DNA of 64,000 bases from Streptococcus sp. 1643 (GTDB taxonomy: Bacteria; Bacillota; Bacilli; Lactobacillales; Streptococcaceae). The notes below the pieces were generated by a model that did no database searches, had not been told where the DNA came from, and saw only the letters and a list, made by a program, of their open reading frames with translations. Where the stretch lies: contig NZ_CP040231.1 of assembly GCF_006228325.1 (NCBI RefSeq), positions 1,561,001 through 1,625,000 on the forward strand, read 5' to 3'. A program made the position numbers and the translations under genes. Every line of letters begins with the position of its first letter. Positions within the stretch are counted from its first letter, which is position 1. Below are positions 1 through 8,391 of the stretch, in pieces.

Positions 1-872
1 TTGAATGTTTTTTCAGTCTCTGAGTAACTAGCACTTGTTGGGAAGAGGCGAGCCATTGTAAAGCTACCGTCTTTGAAAGCTTCAGTTGGCTTATTAGTAT
101 CTTGACCATCCCAGAAGGATAATTTCACTTTATCAAGATGGACATTGTCTTTGTCCCAATAGTTTGGATTCTTTTCGAACTCGACTGATGATTTGGCTAC
201 GATTGATTTGAGTAAGAATGGTCCATTATAGAGAATGCTGCTTGGGTCCGTACCTTTAGCAAAGTCATCCCCTTTAGAGTTCAAAAATTCTTCATTAACA
301 GGAGCCAGAACACCCATTGTTGTCTTAGAATTCCAGAAACTTTCTGGCTTGTTCAATGTGTATTGAACGGTATAATCATCAAGAGCTTTGATTCCTACTT
401 GAGAAAAATCTGTAATTTCTCCTTTGACGTAAGCATCCAATCCCTTGATAGATTCCTGAACCAGGTAAAGACCATCTGATTTCTTATCAGCAGCATACTT
501 AAGACCAGTTACAAAGTCTTGAGCTTTAACTTCTGCATACTCCTCACCTTCAGATGTATACCATTTTGCATCCTTTCGGAGTGTATACGTGTAAGTCAAT
601 CCATCCTTAGATACAGACCAATCCTCAGCCATAGATGGTACAAAGTTACCATAGCGGTCATTTTCAAGTAAGCCATCGATAACGTTACTAGTAATATTTG
701 CTGTAGCTGCCTTACCAGTTGTCAAATAGTTTAGGTTATCAGGATCCGTTTCGTAAATGTATGAGAATGTTTTCTCACCTTTAGCATTTGAACTTGATCC
801 AGAGCAAGCCGCAAGAGTCGCAGCTGCCAATAACGTCACACCCGCAAGGGCAAGTAGTTTTGAACTTTTCAT
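1..872 (-). CDS. aliA: Oligopeptide ABC transporter substrate-binding lipoprotein AliA (3' end outside window)
   Basis: The first 290 or so residues of an Ami-type oligopeptide-binding lipoprotein (SBP_bac_5 family) are visible; the gene runs off the left edge. The start begins MKSSKLLALAG and has a lipobox ending LAAC at about residue 22, so it should be lipid-anchored on the outer face of the membrane. It would feed peptides to the shared AmiCDEF permease. It is AliA rather than AliB mainly because of its position after the capsule locus, the usual place of aliA. It is closely related to the two paralogues at 16040-18004 and 18150-20117, sharing the motifs LAEDWSVS-like, AQDFVTGLK and NKPESFWNSK. 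The start has an AAAGGAG ribosome site and a strong promoter with a CodY-like box just upstream. Confidence 0.9.
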   Translation of the reverse strand, partial: MKSSKLLALAGVTLLAAATLAACSGSSSNAKGEKTFSYIYETDPDNLNYLTTGKAATANITSNVIDGLLENDRYGNFVPSMAEDWSVSKDGLTYTYTLRKDAKWYTSEGEEYAEVKAQDFVTGLKYAADKKSDGLYLVQESIKGLDAYVKGEITDFSQVGIKALDDYTVQYTLNKPESFWNSKTTMGVLAPVNEEFLNSKGDDFAKGTDPSSILYNGPFLLKSIVAKSSVEFEKNPNYWDKDNVHLDKVKLSFWDGQDTNKPTEAFKDGSFTMARLFPTSASYSETEKTF

Positions 873-899
873 TGTTTTCTCCTTTAAAACTTTCACCCC

Positions 900-975
900 A
901 TTATAGTCCCTTTTCAGAAACATGTCAATATAATTTTCAGAATTTTTGAATTACTTTGGTAAATTCTGAAAAATA
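900..975 (-). promoter_or_regulatory. aliA promoter with two CodY-like boxes
   Basis: Reading the minus strand, TTGACA (923-928) and TATAAT (900-905) are separated by 17 bases. Directly upstream lies AATTTTCAGAATTTT (932-946), which matches the CodY consensus AATTTTCWGAAAATT at 13 of 15 positions. A weaker copy (11 of 15) lies at 961-975. This suggests repression by CodY when branched-chain amino acids are plentiful, which is plausible for a peptide-uptake gene. The promoter is seen directly; CodY binding is inferred. Confidence 0.75.
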
Positions 976-1072
976 AGTTTTCTATTATAAAATTATGATT
1001 CTCTAATACTATATTTTTATATCTTAAACCAGCAAAATAAGGGCCGAAAATCAGATTTTTTATCATTTTTTT

Positions 1073-1081
1073 TGCTATGAT
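1073..1081 (+). promoter_or_regulatory. Extended -10 promoter element for rmlD
   Basis: TGCTATGAT, an extended -10 box, lies about 30 bases before the rmlD start, which has an AAGGAG ribosome site. No convincing -35 box is seen. In an intact capsule operon rmlD would be read from upstream genes, so this may be a fortuitous promoter brought in with the inverted segment. Confidence 0.4.
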
Positions 1082-1110
1082 TAGATAGAAGAAAAGTTAA
1101 GGAGAAGACA

Positions 1111-1941
1111 ATGATATTAATTACAGGTGCAAATGGTCAACTCGGTACCGAACTACGTTATTTACTAGATGAACGAAATGTAGACTATGTTGCAGTTGAT
1201 GTGGCCGAAATGGATATCACGAATGCTGAAATGGTTGAGAAGGTATTTGCTGAAGTCAAGCCAACTCTGGTCTATCATTGTGCAGCCTACACTGCTGTTG
1301 ATGCTGCAGAAGACGAGGGGAAAGAACTGGATTTTGCCATCAACGTAACTGGAACTGAAAATGTAGCCAAGGTCTCTGAGAAATACGGAGCTACTCTGGT
1401 CTATATCTCGACAGACTACGTCTTTGATGGGAAGAAACCCGCCGGACAAGAATGGGAAGTCGATGACCTACCTGATCCGCAGACAGAGTACGGACGTACC
1501 AAGCGAATGGGTGAAGAACTCGTTGAAAACCTTACGTCACAGTATTACATCATCCGCACTGCTTGGGTCTTTGGAAATTATGGAAAGAACTTTGTTTTTA
1601 CCATGCAAAATCTAGCCAAAATCCATAAAACTCTCACTGTTGTCAACGACCAACACGGCCGCCCAACTTGGACACGTACCTTGACTGAGTTCATGACCTA
1701 CTTGACTGAAAATCAAAAAGCATTTGGCTACTACCACTTATCAAATGACTCAACTGAAGATATCACTTGGTATGACTTTGCTGTCGAGATTCTTAAAGAC
1801 AGTGATGTCGAAGTAATCCCTGTAGACTCCAGCAAGTTTCCTGCCAAGGCCAAACGTCCCCTCAACTCAACTATGAGCTTGGCAAAAGCAAAGGCAACAC
1901 TATCGTCACCGATAAATTTCTCACCGATAAGAAAAGCCTGA
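1111..1941 (+). CDS. rmlD: dTDP-4-dehydrorhamnose reductase, inverted and with a replaced C-terminus
   Basis: RmlD catalyses the last step of dTDP-L-rhamnose synthesis, an NAD(P)H-dependent reduction in the cytoplasm. Residues 1-263 follow the streptococcal family closely: Rossmann loop GANGQLG at 6-12, STDYVFDG near 100-107 and the YxxxK pair Tyr127/Lys131. After Ala-Thr (262-263) the usual final 20 or so residues are missing and replaced by 13 residues read from the antisense strand of an rmlA fragment, so the product is 276 residues instead of about 283. The gene lies on the strand opposite to every other capsule gene. Whether the enzyme still folds is unclear, and no intact rmlA, rmlB or rmlC is present in the window. 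Confidence 0.85.
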   Translation: MILITGANGQLGTELRYLLDERNVDYVAVDVAEMDITNAEMVEKVFAEVKPTLVYHCAAYTAVDAAEDEGKELDFAINVTGTENVAKVSEKYGATLVYISTDYVFDGKKPAGQEWEVDDLPDPQTEYGRTKRMGEELVENLTSQYYIIRTAWVFGNYGKNFVFTMQNLAKIHKTLTVVNDQHGRPTWTRTLTEFMTYLTENQKAFGYYHLSNDSTEDITWYDFAVEILKDSDVEVIPVDSSKFPAKAKRPLNSTMSLAKAKATLSSPINFSPIRKA

Positions 1942-2200
1942 GCAAGTCCATCGGGACTAGGTTGTTCCGCATAAGAGAGCTTGATCCCAAATTCGGAACC
2001 ATACAAGAGCAAGTCCTTAAAACGGGGCAAATCCTATGGTGTTGAGATAATCAAAATGTCCTTGATTCCAGCCAACATTAGGGTTGACAAAGGATAATAA
2101 ATCATGGGTTTATCATAAACCGCATCAGCTGTTTTGACGCAGCTCGAGTAAGTGGGTACAGGCGTGTTCCCGAACCACCTGCAAGAATAATACCTTTCAT
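1891..2200 (-). pseudogene. rmlA: 5' fragment of glucose-1-phosphate thymidylyltransferase, frameshifted
   Basis: The minus strand begins [12 protein letters not shown] at 2200, the nucleotide-binding start of RmlA. It continues with recognisable RmlA sequence ([20 protein letters not shown], then [23 protein letters not shown] and FIGDDS) before stopping where it meets the rmlD sequence. At least two lesions are visible: one base is lost near the LMPVYDKP segment, shifting frame, and the Gln codon after IISTP has become TAG. Only about 103 of the family's 289 or so codons remain. It is transcribed in the same direction as the capsule operon, so it is the stub of the original rhamnose cassette. 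Confidence 0.85.
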
Positions 2201-2248
2201 AATGAAGTAATCTTTCTAACGAACTGATCAATGAGTAGCTTCAAATTC

Positions 2249-3301
2249 TTACTTCAATTTAGAAATGGCCGATTTCAGATAATCTCCACTTCGAATCGCT
2301 ACTCCTACTTGTCTGGCATTAGCCGACAGTTCCATGTAATCTTGATCTGTCAAATCGTCCAGTGCCTTTTGGAGGTCATGTAGAGAATCAATTGCTATAC
2401 CACATTGCTTATCTAGCACAAAATGCGCAAGGGCAGACTCTTTCCAAACAACTAGAGGAAAGCCCGAAGCCAAATAAAGAGAAGCCTTGTGGGAGTTGTT
2501 AATACGTAGGTAATTTCCGAAAGAACCTTTGCAAGTTTCTGAACTATCACCATCCCACACCAAACCAAAACTACCTTGAAGAGCATTTGGGAGGTCATCT
2601 GGCATAAAGGAACCAAAGTAGGTGGTATTTTTCAATGCACGACTTTCATCGTACCCCATTCCATAGAGATTATAGGCTGGCTGTTCTGGCAAATTATAAA
2701 GATAGCCTGATTTTGTTGGAATTAGATTTCCGGCGATGATAATCGCTTCTTCTTTTTGGGGAACACTTTTTTCCTCAAAGTTCGGAATCAGATAGTCAAA
2801 AATCTCCAAGCTAACCATTTTATCTGATGGTATGCCTTGAATTGTCAAGGCATTTTTCATGATATCATTATGAACGATAATGCCATCCACTGATGTAAGA
2901 GCCGCCTTCTCTTGGAAGTAATTTCTCACTTTATGACGAAGTTTCACTGCTGAATTTCCTACATGACGTAAGGTTTCAATATCATGGATCACAAGATAGA
3001 ATTTGACTCCTCTATTTTGCGCCTGCTTAATGAGTTGTGAGATGAAAAATGTATGGTGGATAATCGGGAACTGAATCAGCAATTCATCTCCAGATCCTAA
3101 CTGATCAAACACAGACTTGATTGCCCGATATTTGTGTTGCTGAGCTTTAAAGAAATTCATCTTATACCAATTCTCAACCTTGAGTTCCAACCCCTTATAA
3201 CCCTCTGAGATTAGAATAGCTTCCACGTCATTTCGTGCCTTATTTCCTGCATTCTTTTCGTATTCATTATGCAGAAATGAATCCTTCAGATAATATTTCA
3301 C
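2249..3301 (-). CDS. Probable galactofuranosyltransferase of capsule repeat-unit synthesis
   Basis: A 350-residue cytoplasmic glycosyltransferase-like protein. Its pattern (LLIQFPIIHHTFF, VIHDIETLR, IIVHNDIMKNAL, then FGLVWDGDSSETCKGSFGNYLRINNSHKASLYLASGFP split across residues 225-280) resembles the beta-1,6-galactofuranosyltransferases of streptococcal capsule loci. It sits 27 bases after glf, whose product makes UDP-galactofuranose, which supports a galactofuranose donor. It is the last intact capsule gene on this strand. The donor and linkage are inferred from the neighbour and from family resemblance, not from residues I can assign. Confidence 0.75.
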   Translation of the reverse strand: MKYYLKDSFLHNEYEKNAGNKARNDVEAILISEGYKGLELKVENWYKMNFFKAQQHKYRAIKSVFDQLGSGDELLIQFPIIHHTFFISQLIKQAQNRGVKFYLVIHDIETLRHVGNSAVKLRHKVRNYFQEKAALTSVDGIIVHNDIMKNALTIQGIPSDKMVSLEIFDYLIPNFEEKSVPQKEEAIIIAGNLIPTKSGYLYNLPEQPAYNLYGMGYDESRALKNTTYFGSFMPDDLPNALQGSFGLVWDGDSSETCKGSFGNYLRINNSHKASLYLASGFPLVVWKESALAHFVLDKQCGIAIDSLHDLQKALDDLTDQDYMELSANARQVGVAIRSGDYLKSAISKLK

Positions 3302-3328
3302 CTTTTCTCCCCTTTATCTGTGATGTTC

Positions 3329-4432
3329 TTAGATACTCCCTAGTTCTTCCTCTACCACATCCAATGCACGTTCGATTACCACATGCATATCGTAGTATTT
3401 ATAATCTGCTAAACGTCCACAGAAAATAACCTTATCATTCTGCGCCGCTTCTTCTTGATATTTAGCAAAGATAGCATTATTTCTCTCATCATTGATTGGA
3501 TAATAGGGTTCATCTCCACGTTTCCAATCAGCTGGGTATTCGCGAGTAATAACCGTTTTCTCCTGAGTACCATACTCAAAGTGTTTATGCTCAATAATAC
3601 GAGTATAAGGAATTTCTCGTTCTGTATAGTTTACAACTGCGTTTCCTTGATAGTTATCCTCATTTAGAACTTCATGCTCAAAACGAAGACTACGGTATTC
3701 TAACTCCCCGTGTTTGTAGTCAAAGTACTGGTCAATCATCCCTGTAAATACGACCTTTTCAGCAGAAGCCTCTAATTCTCGACGATTGGCAAAAAAGTCC
3801 ACTCCAAGTTCTACTTCTACTTCATTTAGCATATTTTCGATTATTACGTTGTAACCCCCAATTGGAATCCCTTGATAACGGTCATTAAAATAATTATTAT
3901 CAAAGGTTAAACGAACTGGCAAGCGTTTGATGATGAATGGTGGAAGATCAGTAGCAGAACGTCCCCATTGTTTTTCTGTGTAGCCCTTGATCAACTTTTC
4001 ATAGATATCTGGACCAATCAACTTGATGGCTTGTTCTTCCAAGTTCTTGGGATCAACATCTTTCATATCAGCCGTTTGCTGGGCAATCTTGTTCTTGACT
4101 TCTTGTGGTGTCTTGGTTCCCCACATAGCGTAGAAGGTATTCATATTGAAAGGAAGATTGTAAAGACTCCCCTTGTAGTTAGCCACTGGCGAGTTGATAT
4201 AGTTATTAAACTCAGCGAATTGGTTAACATATTCCCATACTTTTTTATTGGAAGTATGGAAAATGTGGGCACCATACTTGTGGACATTGATGCCCTCAAC
4301 ATTTTCACAGTAGATATTTCCACCGATGTGATCACGCTTATCAATCACTTTAACTTTTTTACCGCGTTTTGTAGCTTCGTGTGCGAAGATTGCTCCAGAC
4401 AAACCAGCACCAACGATAAGATAATCGTACAT
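3329..4432 (-). CDS. glf: UDP-galactopyranose mutase
   Basis: This flavoenzyme interconverts UDP-galactopyranose and UDP-galactofuranose, supplying the Galf donor for the capsule. The start chosen (MYDYLIVGAGLSG) has a well-spaced GGAG; an upstream in-frame ATG overlapping the wzx stop would add four residues but lacks such a site. Visible features are the N-terminal FAD dinucleotide-binding motif GAGLSG, the following VIDKRDHIGGN, and the conserved C-terminal FCGRLADYKYYDMHVVI segment. The length of 367 residues is normal. It lies between the flippase and a probable galactofuranosyltransferase in the capsule operon. Confidence 0.96.
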   Translation of the reverse strand: MYDYLIVGAGLSGAIFAHEATKRGKKVKVIDKRDHIGGNIYCENVEGINVHKYGAHIFHTSNKKVWEYVNQFAEFNNYINSPVANYKGSLYNLPFNMNTFYAMWGTKTPQEVKNKIAQQTADMKDVDPKNLEEQAIKLIGPDIYEKLIKGYTEKQWGRSATDLPPFIIKRLPVRLTFDNNYFNDRYQGIPIGGYNVIIENMLNEVEVELGVDFFANRRELEASAEKVVFTGMIDQYFDYKHGELEYRSLRFEHEVLNEDNYQGNAVVNYTEREIPYTRIIEHKHFEYGTQEKTVITREYPADWKRGDEPYYPINDERNNAIFAKYQEEAAQNDKVIFCGRLADYKYYDMHVVIERALDVVEEELGSI

Positions 4433-4443
4433 TGTTAACTCCA

Positions 4444-5856
4444 TTATTTTTTAATTATTTGTTTTAATTCTTTTATATCTACCACTTTCAAAGATAGAAT
4501 TGCAAAAAGATAAATGATTCCACCAAGCACTGCAAATACTATAACATTTATGGTTGGTGAAAAATGTATAACTGTTTTTAAACCTAGCAAGATACCATAC
4601 ATGATAGCTGATGCTAGAATAATTTTTGTCAAAGATCCGATAAGTGGAACTTCTTTTAGGTATCTACGGGTAAAGTATAATTGTATCGCCCATACCAACG
4701 CCTCTGTCAAAACAGAAACAATGGCTGCTCCGATATATCCAAGTTTAGGAAGGAATAGTAAGTTCAAACCTACACTGATTATTGCGGGAGCTGTTGTTGA
4801 AATCATGAATTCTTTATTTTGATTGTGAGGTATCAGTATCTGTATTCCCATGATATTGGTCCAACCGATAAAGAACATACGGAAGATCATAATGGCGATT
4901 GCATAACGTGCATCCTGAAAATCTTGACCAAGGAAAAACTGAACAAAGTCATCATTGACAATCAAGATTCCTGCCATCATCGGAAAAATGACTAAATTAT
5001 AAATGAGGAAGGACATTTCATGCATCTTATTGACTGCCTTATGATCACCTGTCGCTAACAAATGCGCGACACGAGGCAACATAACGCTTCCCAAGGAAGT
5101 TACCAAGGTCAGAAGGATATTTACTAATTTTAGGGCCTGGTCATAAATCCCTACATCTTTTGTAGAAGCTAAGGCTCCAAGCATGGTACGATCCAGCGTA
5201 ATGTACAAAGAAATAGCTACTTGAGGAAGGAATAATAATATGACCGGCTTTAAATGATGCCTAGCATATTCTATGCTAAAATGAGAACTACCGATAAACT
5301 CCCTAGCAGGTAACCACATACTTAGTTGCCCCAAAAGTTCAAATATGGTTAGCAAAAAAACATAGAGATATAGGTCATTTGCAGATTTGACAAAGAGGAA
5401 GATTGAAATGACTCCAACGAGTTTAACTGTGATATTTCGAACAGTAATCTTTCGAAAATCTTCTAGCCCTTGAAAGAGCCAGGAAATGTCTAAACCTTTT
5501 GAAACTAAACTCAAGCCTAGAATGTAGGCTACCGGATTTTGCATAGAGGGAAGGGTCAGACAAAGAAGAGCATATAAGGACAGAGAAAGAACTGTTGCCC
5601 CTAATTGCAGAGAGTAGATTCCCCAAAAGTTTTTTTTAATCTCATTACGATGTCCTGAAATGACCTTAGTACCATAGTTAGCAACTCCTAGCATCGCTAA
5701 GAGAATAAAGTAGGTGACAATAGAATTAAAGTATCCATACGTCCCTAAATCATCCGAAGAAAAGACCCGTGTTACGTAGGGAGTCGTAATGATTGGGAGT
5801 ATAATCACTAATAACTGATAAGAAAGATTGTAGGCGTAGTTTTTTAATACTTTCAT
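4444..5856 (-). CDS. wzx: Wzx-type polysaccharide repeat-unit flippase
   Basis: A 470-residue integral membrane protein of the polysaccharide-transport/MATE-like (MVF) superfamily. The whole length is hydrophobic segments separated by short basic loops. It begins with the family-typical LKNYAYNLSYQLL and PIITTPYVTRVF, in which the flippase enters the membrane after a short amphipathic stretch. It should translocate the lipid-linked repeat unit to the outer face for Wzy to polymerise. It is adjacent to glf (stop and ribosome site overlap) and its start overlaps the stop of a 31-codon ORF as ATGA, indicating translational coupling. Confidence 0.92.
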   Translation of the reverse strand: MKVLKNYAYNLSYQLLVIILPIITTPYVTRVFSSDDLGTYGYFNSIVTYFILLAMLGVANYGTKVISGHRNEIKKNFWGIYSLQLGATVLSLSLYALLCLTLPSMQNPVAYILGLSLVSKGLDISWLFQGLEDFRKITVRNITVKLVGVISIFLFVKSANDLYLYVFLLTIFELLGQLSMWLPAREFIGSSHFSIEYARHHLKPVILLFLPQVAISLYITLDRTMLGALASTKDVGIYDQALKLVNILLTLVTSLGSVMLPRVAHLLATGDHKAVNKMHEMSFLIYNLVIFPMMAGILIVNDDFVQFFLGQDFQDARYAIAIMIFRMFFIGWTNIMGIQILIPHNQNKEFMISTTAPAIISVGLNLLFLPKLGYIGAAIVSVLTEALVWAIQLYFTRRYLKEVPLIGSLTKIILASAIMYGILLGLKTVIHFSPTINVIVFAVLGGIIYLFAILSLKVVDIKELKQIIKK

Positions 5857-5948
5857 TTCAAGTCATCCAATTTAGAATTAATCAGTGAAAACAAAAAGCT
5901 TGACTGGTCATACTTATAATGGTCAATTATTCTAAAAACTTCTTTCAT
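5853..5948 (-). CDS. 31-residue ORF coupled to wzx, unknown or remnant
   Basis: A short frame with a good ribosome site (AGAGGAAAT before ATG) encodes 31 residues starting MKEVFRIIDHYKY and ending SKLDDLK. Its TGA overlaps the wzx ATG as ATGA. I do not recognise the sequence. It may be a leader that couples translation into wzx, or the 3' tail of a capsule gene lost by recombination. The 60 or so bases before it hold no gene. Confidence 0.45.
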   Translation of the reverse strand: MKEVFRIIDHYKYDQSSFLFSLINSKLDDLK

Positions 5949-6010
5949 ATTTCCTCTTTCCTACATTTTTTTGACACTTGTTGCAAATTAAATTGGATCT
6001 ATGTACGAGA

Positions 6011-6964
6011 CTATCGTAGCAACAAATACAATTTAGGGCTAAAAATAAAAATAAGGTGTTTTAGTTTTATCTTCCATGATAACTTATTATTTTTTAACAA
6101 GTCACTCATTTCGACTCTCAACAACTCTTTATCTTTTGAAAAATCTTTTAAGCCTGAGTCAGCTTTTGCACCAATTACTACAAAACCACCTAATAATTTT
6201 TTAGCTTGCAAAGCTTGCTTTAATTCTGGACTCTGAATGTACTCTCTTTTAATAACTTCCTCATTTTTTGCAACAGCTTCAAAGAACTCATATCTTTTTT
6301 CAGTAAAAGTTGAACGAACTATACTCCCTTCCCTACGATAGTAATTGTAGGTTTCAAGTGGACTGATCACGATTCTTTCAGCTAAGGCAAGATGTTCTGC
6401 TACAACATAAAAATCCTCATAGATTTTCCCGACTGGAAATGGAACGCGTTCCAATATGCTTTTTTTATAAAGCTTAGCACAGGCAGAAACCGTTGCAACT
6501 TTGTCATCCAACATTAGTTCCAGAGCCTTTTCTTTTGTAATCGGAGCCAAATCTTTATAGTCTGAGTCTTGTAATCGATAAGAAGTATAAGCATTATATT
6601 TTGAAGTAGCTTTTACCTTTGTTGAAATCAAGTCTGCTTGGTGTGTTTCCTGAATTTTCACGATTAACTCTAGAGTATATGCTTCAAGATAATCATCCGG
6701 ATCTAAAAAGAAAATCCAGTCTGAGTTGGCTTTTGCCACTCCAAAGTTACGTGCATCAGATAATCCACCATTTTCTTTGTGGAAAACATGGATATTTTCA
6801 TATTGCTTTGCATAATCTTCGCATAATATAGGAGAATTATCTGTGGAACCATCATTTACAAGGATTATCTCAAAGTTTTGATAGGTCTGTTTAATTAAGC
6901 TTTCTATCGCAAAATGCAGATAGTCTGCAACATTATAAACAGGAACAACGATGCTGATAAACAT
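6011..6964 (-). CDS. Family 2 glycosyltransferase (capsule)
   Basis: A 317-residue GT-A fold transferase. The N-terminus is MFISIVVPVYNVADYL, followed by EIILVNDGSTDNSP (donor nucleotide binding), ENGGLSDARNFG and the metal-binding FFLDPDDYL (DxD equivalent near residue 94). A later IYEDFYVVAEHL segment corresponds to the usual catalytic ED motif. The C-terminus is basic (KIKLKHLIFIFSPKLYLLLR) and probably membrane-associated. It should add one sugar to the undecaprenyl-linked repeat unit; the sugar cannot be told. It is preceded by a degraded GT2 gene. Confidence 0.9.
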   Translation of the reverse strand: MFISIVVPVYNVADYLHFAIESLIKQTYQNFEIILVNDGSTDNSPILCEDYAKQYENIHVFHKENGGLSDARNFGVAKANSDWIFFLDPDDYLEAYTLELIVKIQETHQADLISTKVKATSKYNAYTSYRLQDSDYKDLAPITKEKALELMLDDKVATVSACAKLYKKSILERVPFPVGKIYEDFYVVAEHLALAERIVISPLETYNYYRREGSIVRSTFTEKRYEFFEAVAKNEEVIKREYIQSPELKQALQAKKLLGGFVVIGAKADSGLKDFSKDKELLRVEMSDLLKNNKLSWKIKLKHLIFIFSPKLYLLLR

Positions 6965-6965
6965 C

Positions 6966-7290
6966 TTAAACGCCCCTCTCTTTTTCTTTTTTTTCAGAGT
7001 ATTTATTTAAAATCGGATTAAAAATTATTCCCAAAGCAAAGTTAGTCCTATAATTTAAGTTAGACAATCTGGCAAATTTTTTCGTAGGAACGTATTTATA
7101 TGAGCTTTACTCAATCTTTCTATATAGTTCCTTTAACGACCTTTCAGAATTATTGATTATCCATGACAACCAGTACTTCAAATTTATTTTTATCATTCGG
7201 AAGCACTTGTTGAAAAGACTCCAGCCCTTTTGAAATGTACTCCTGAGTATTATAACTAGGCATTACAATTGTTAATAAACAATCCTTCAT
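6966..7290 (-). pseudogene. Internally deleted family 2 glycosyltransferase gene
   Basis: The start at 7290 overlaps the stop of the preceding GT4 gene (ATGA) and encodes MKDCLLTIVMPSYNTQEYI, a typical GT2 N-terminus, through FEVLVVMDN before a TAA at 7150. In the next frame, the sequence from about 7155 to a stop at 6966 reads like a transferase C-terminus (SERSLKELYRKIE, stop codon, SYKYVPTKKFARLSNLNYR, then FALGIIFNPILNKYSEKK). The middle of the gene, roughly 200 codons judging from GT2 size, is missing. What remains is a scar in the correct operon position, so this strain's repeat unit may lack one sugar. Confidence 0.7.
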
Positions 7291-8384
7291 CTTATCTCAT
7301 AAATCGTCTCAATTAGTTCAATCCACTGCTTGAGAATTTTTTCCTTATCGAATTTATCCATATTATCCTTGGCATGATTGGAGAAGGAACTTCGCAAGTT
7401 CGAATCTTCCATCAATTCAAGTATTCTATCACTCATTTTATCGGTATCATAACAATCAATCAGATAACCATTAACTCCATCTTCAACAATCTCATTTGGT
7501 CCTGTTGGACATCTGAAACTAACAATTGGGAGGTTGTATTGTTGAGCTTCCAGTAGAACTAAAGGTAGACCTTCATAGCGAGATGTCATGACATAAATCC
7601 CTTTATCTCCATAAATCAAATCCTGATTTTTTTCGAGTCCTTTGATGACTAACTTATCCTGTAAATCATTTTCGTTGATTAAATTTCTGATTTTGTCCAC
7701 TTCATCTTGACTTCCGGAACCGTAGATTTCCCAAGTCCAGTCAGACCTTTTCGCTAACACTTTTTTCGCGACTTGAACAAGATAATCAAATCCTTTTTGA
7801 TAATCAAAACGACCAACCGTCACGATTTTAGTTGAATTTTTATTATAGGAGATATCTGAAAAAGAAGCCTCTTTCCAATTATAGATGTAGCAAACTTTTT
7901 CCTCAGGAACGCCGTATTTTTTTATATAATTTTCACGATCTTCTTGCGTGAGAGTAATAATCTTATCTGCTAACTTTGTCCCAACATATCTTTGGACTTT
8001 CTGAGAAAATTCTCTATTATCCGTAATTGAATTGGTATGATCACACAAAACTACTTTAGTAGAAATTCCTATTCCTGACAAAGATAAAAATACATTAGCG
8101 GATATCCCTATCCCAAAAGCAACCTCTATCTCATTATCTATGAAATATTTTTTTAACATTTTTGAGATTTTTAGAATATTCTTAGACAAACGTACTCTAT
8201 GGTCAAAAAAATTGGAGTATTTTACTTGAGAATTGATTTTAAAAAAAAGGTCCGACTGCTTTGTTGTAATTCCAATCAAATGAACTTCATACTTTTTTGT
8301 AAGTTCGTTTGCCAAAGATACAGCAACTCGTTCACCGCCACCAGAATCATCCAAAATCCATTTCACTAAAGCGATTTTTTTCAT
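7287..8384 (-). CDS. Family 4 glycosyltransferase (capsule)
   Basis: A GT-B fold retaining transferase of about 365 residues. The start MKKIALVKWILDDSGGGERV was chosen because the family normally begins this way; in-frame ATGs 24 and 30 bases upstream overlap the end of the preceding LicD gene. Visible motifs are the GGGERVA glycine loop in the N-terminal domain, IVTVGRFDYQKGFDYL at the domain boundary, and EGLPLVLLEAQ, the E-x7-E motif that contacts the donor nucleotide. It is cytoplasmic and acts on the lipid-linked intermediate. Acceptor and sugar are unknown. Its stop overlaps the start of the broken GT2 gene by four bases. Confidence 0.9.
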   Translation of the reverse strand: MKKIALVKWILDDSGGGERVAVSLANELTKKYEVHLIGITTKQSDLFFKINSQVKYSNFFDHRVRLSKNILKISKMLKKYFIDNEIEVAFGIGISANVFLSLSGIGISTKVVLCDHTNSITDNREFSQKVQRYVGTKLADKIITLTQEDRENYIKKYGVPEEKVCYIYNWKEASFSDISYNKNSTKIVTVGRFDYQKGFDYLVQVAKKVLAKRSDWTWEIYGSGSQDEVDKIRNLINENDLQDKLVIKGLEKNQDLIYGDKGIYVMTSRYEGLPLVLLEAQQYNLPIVSFRCPTGPNEIVEDGVNGYLIDCYDTDKMSDRILELMEDSNLRSSFSNHAKDNMDKFDKEKILKQWIELIETIYEIR

Positions 8385-8391
8385 CTTTAAA

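Noticed and set aside
1165..1449. 94-codon frame antisense to rmlD
   Set aside because: No ribosome site and no recognisable protein; rmlD is well supported.
7150..7290. Treating the 46-codon frame as a real small protein
   Set aside because: Its sequence is a GT2 N-terminus and a C-terminal remnant follows, so a deleted gene explains it better.
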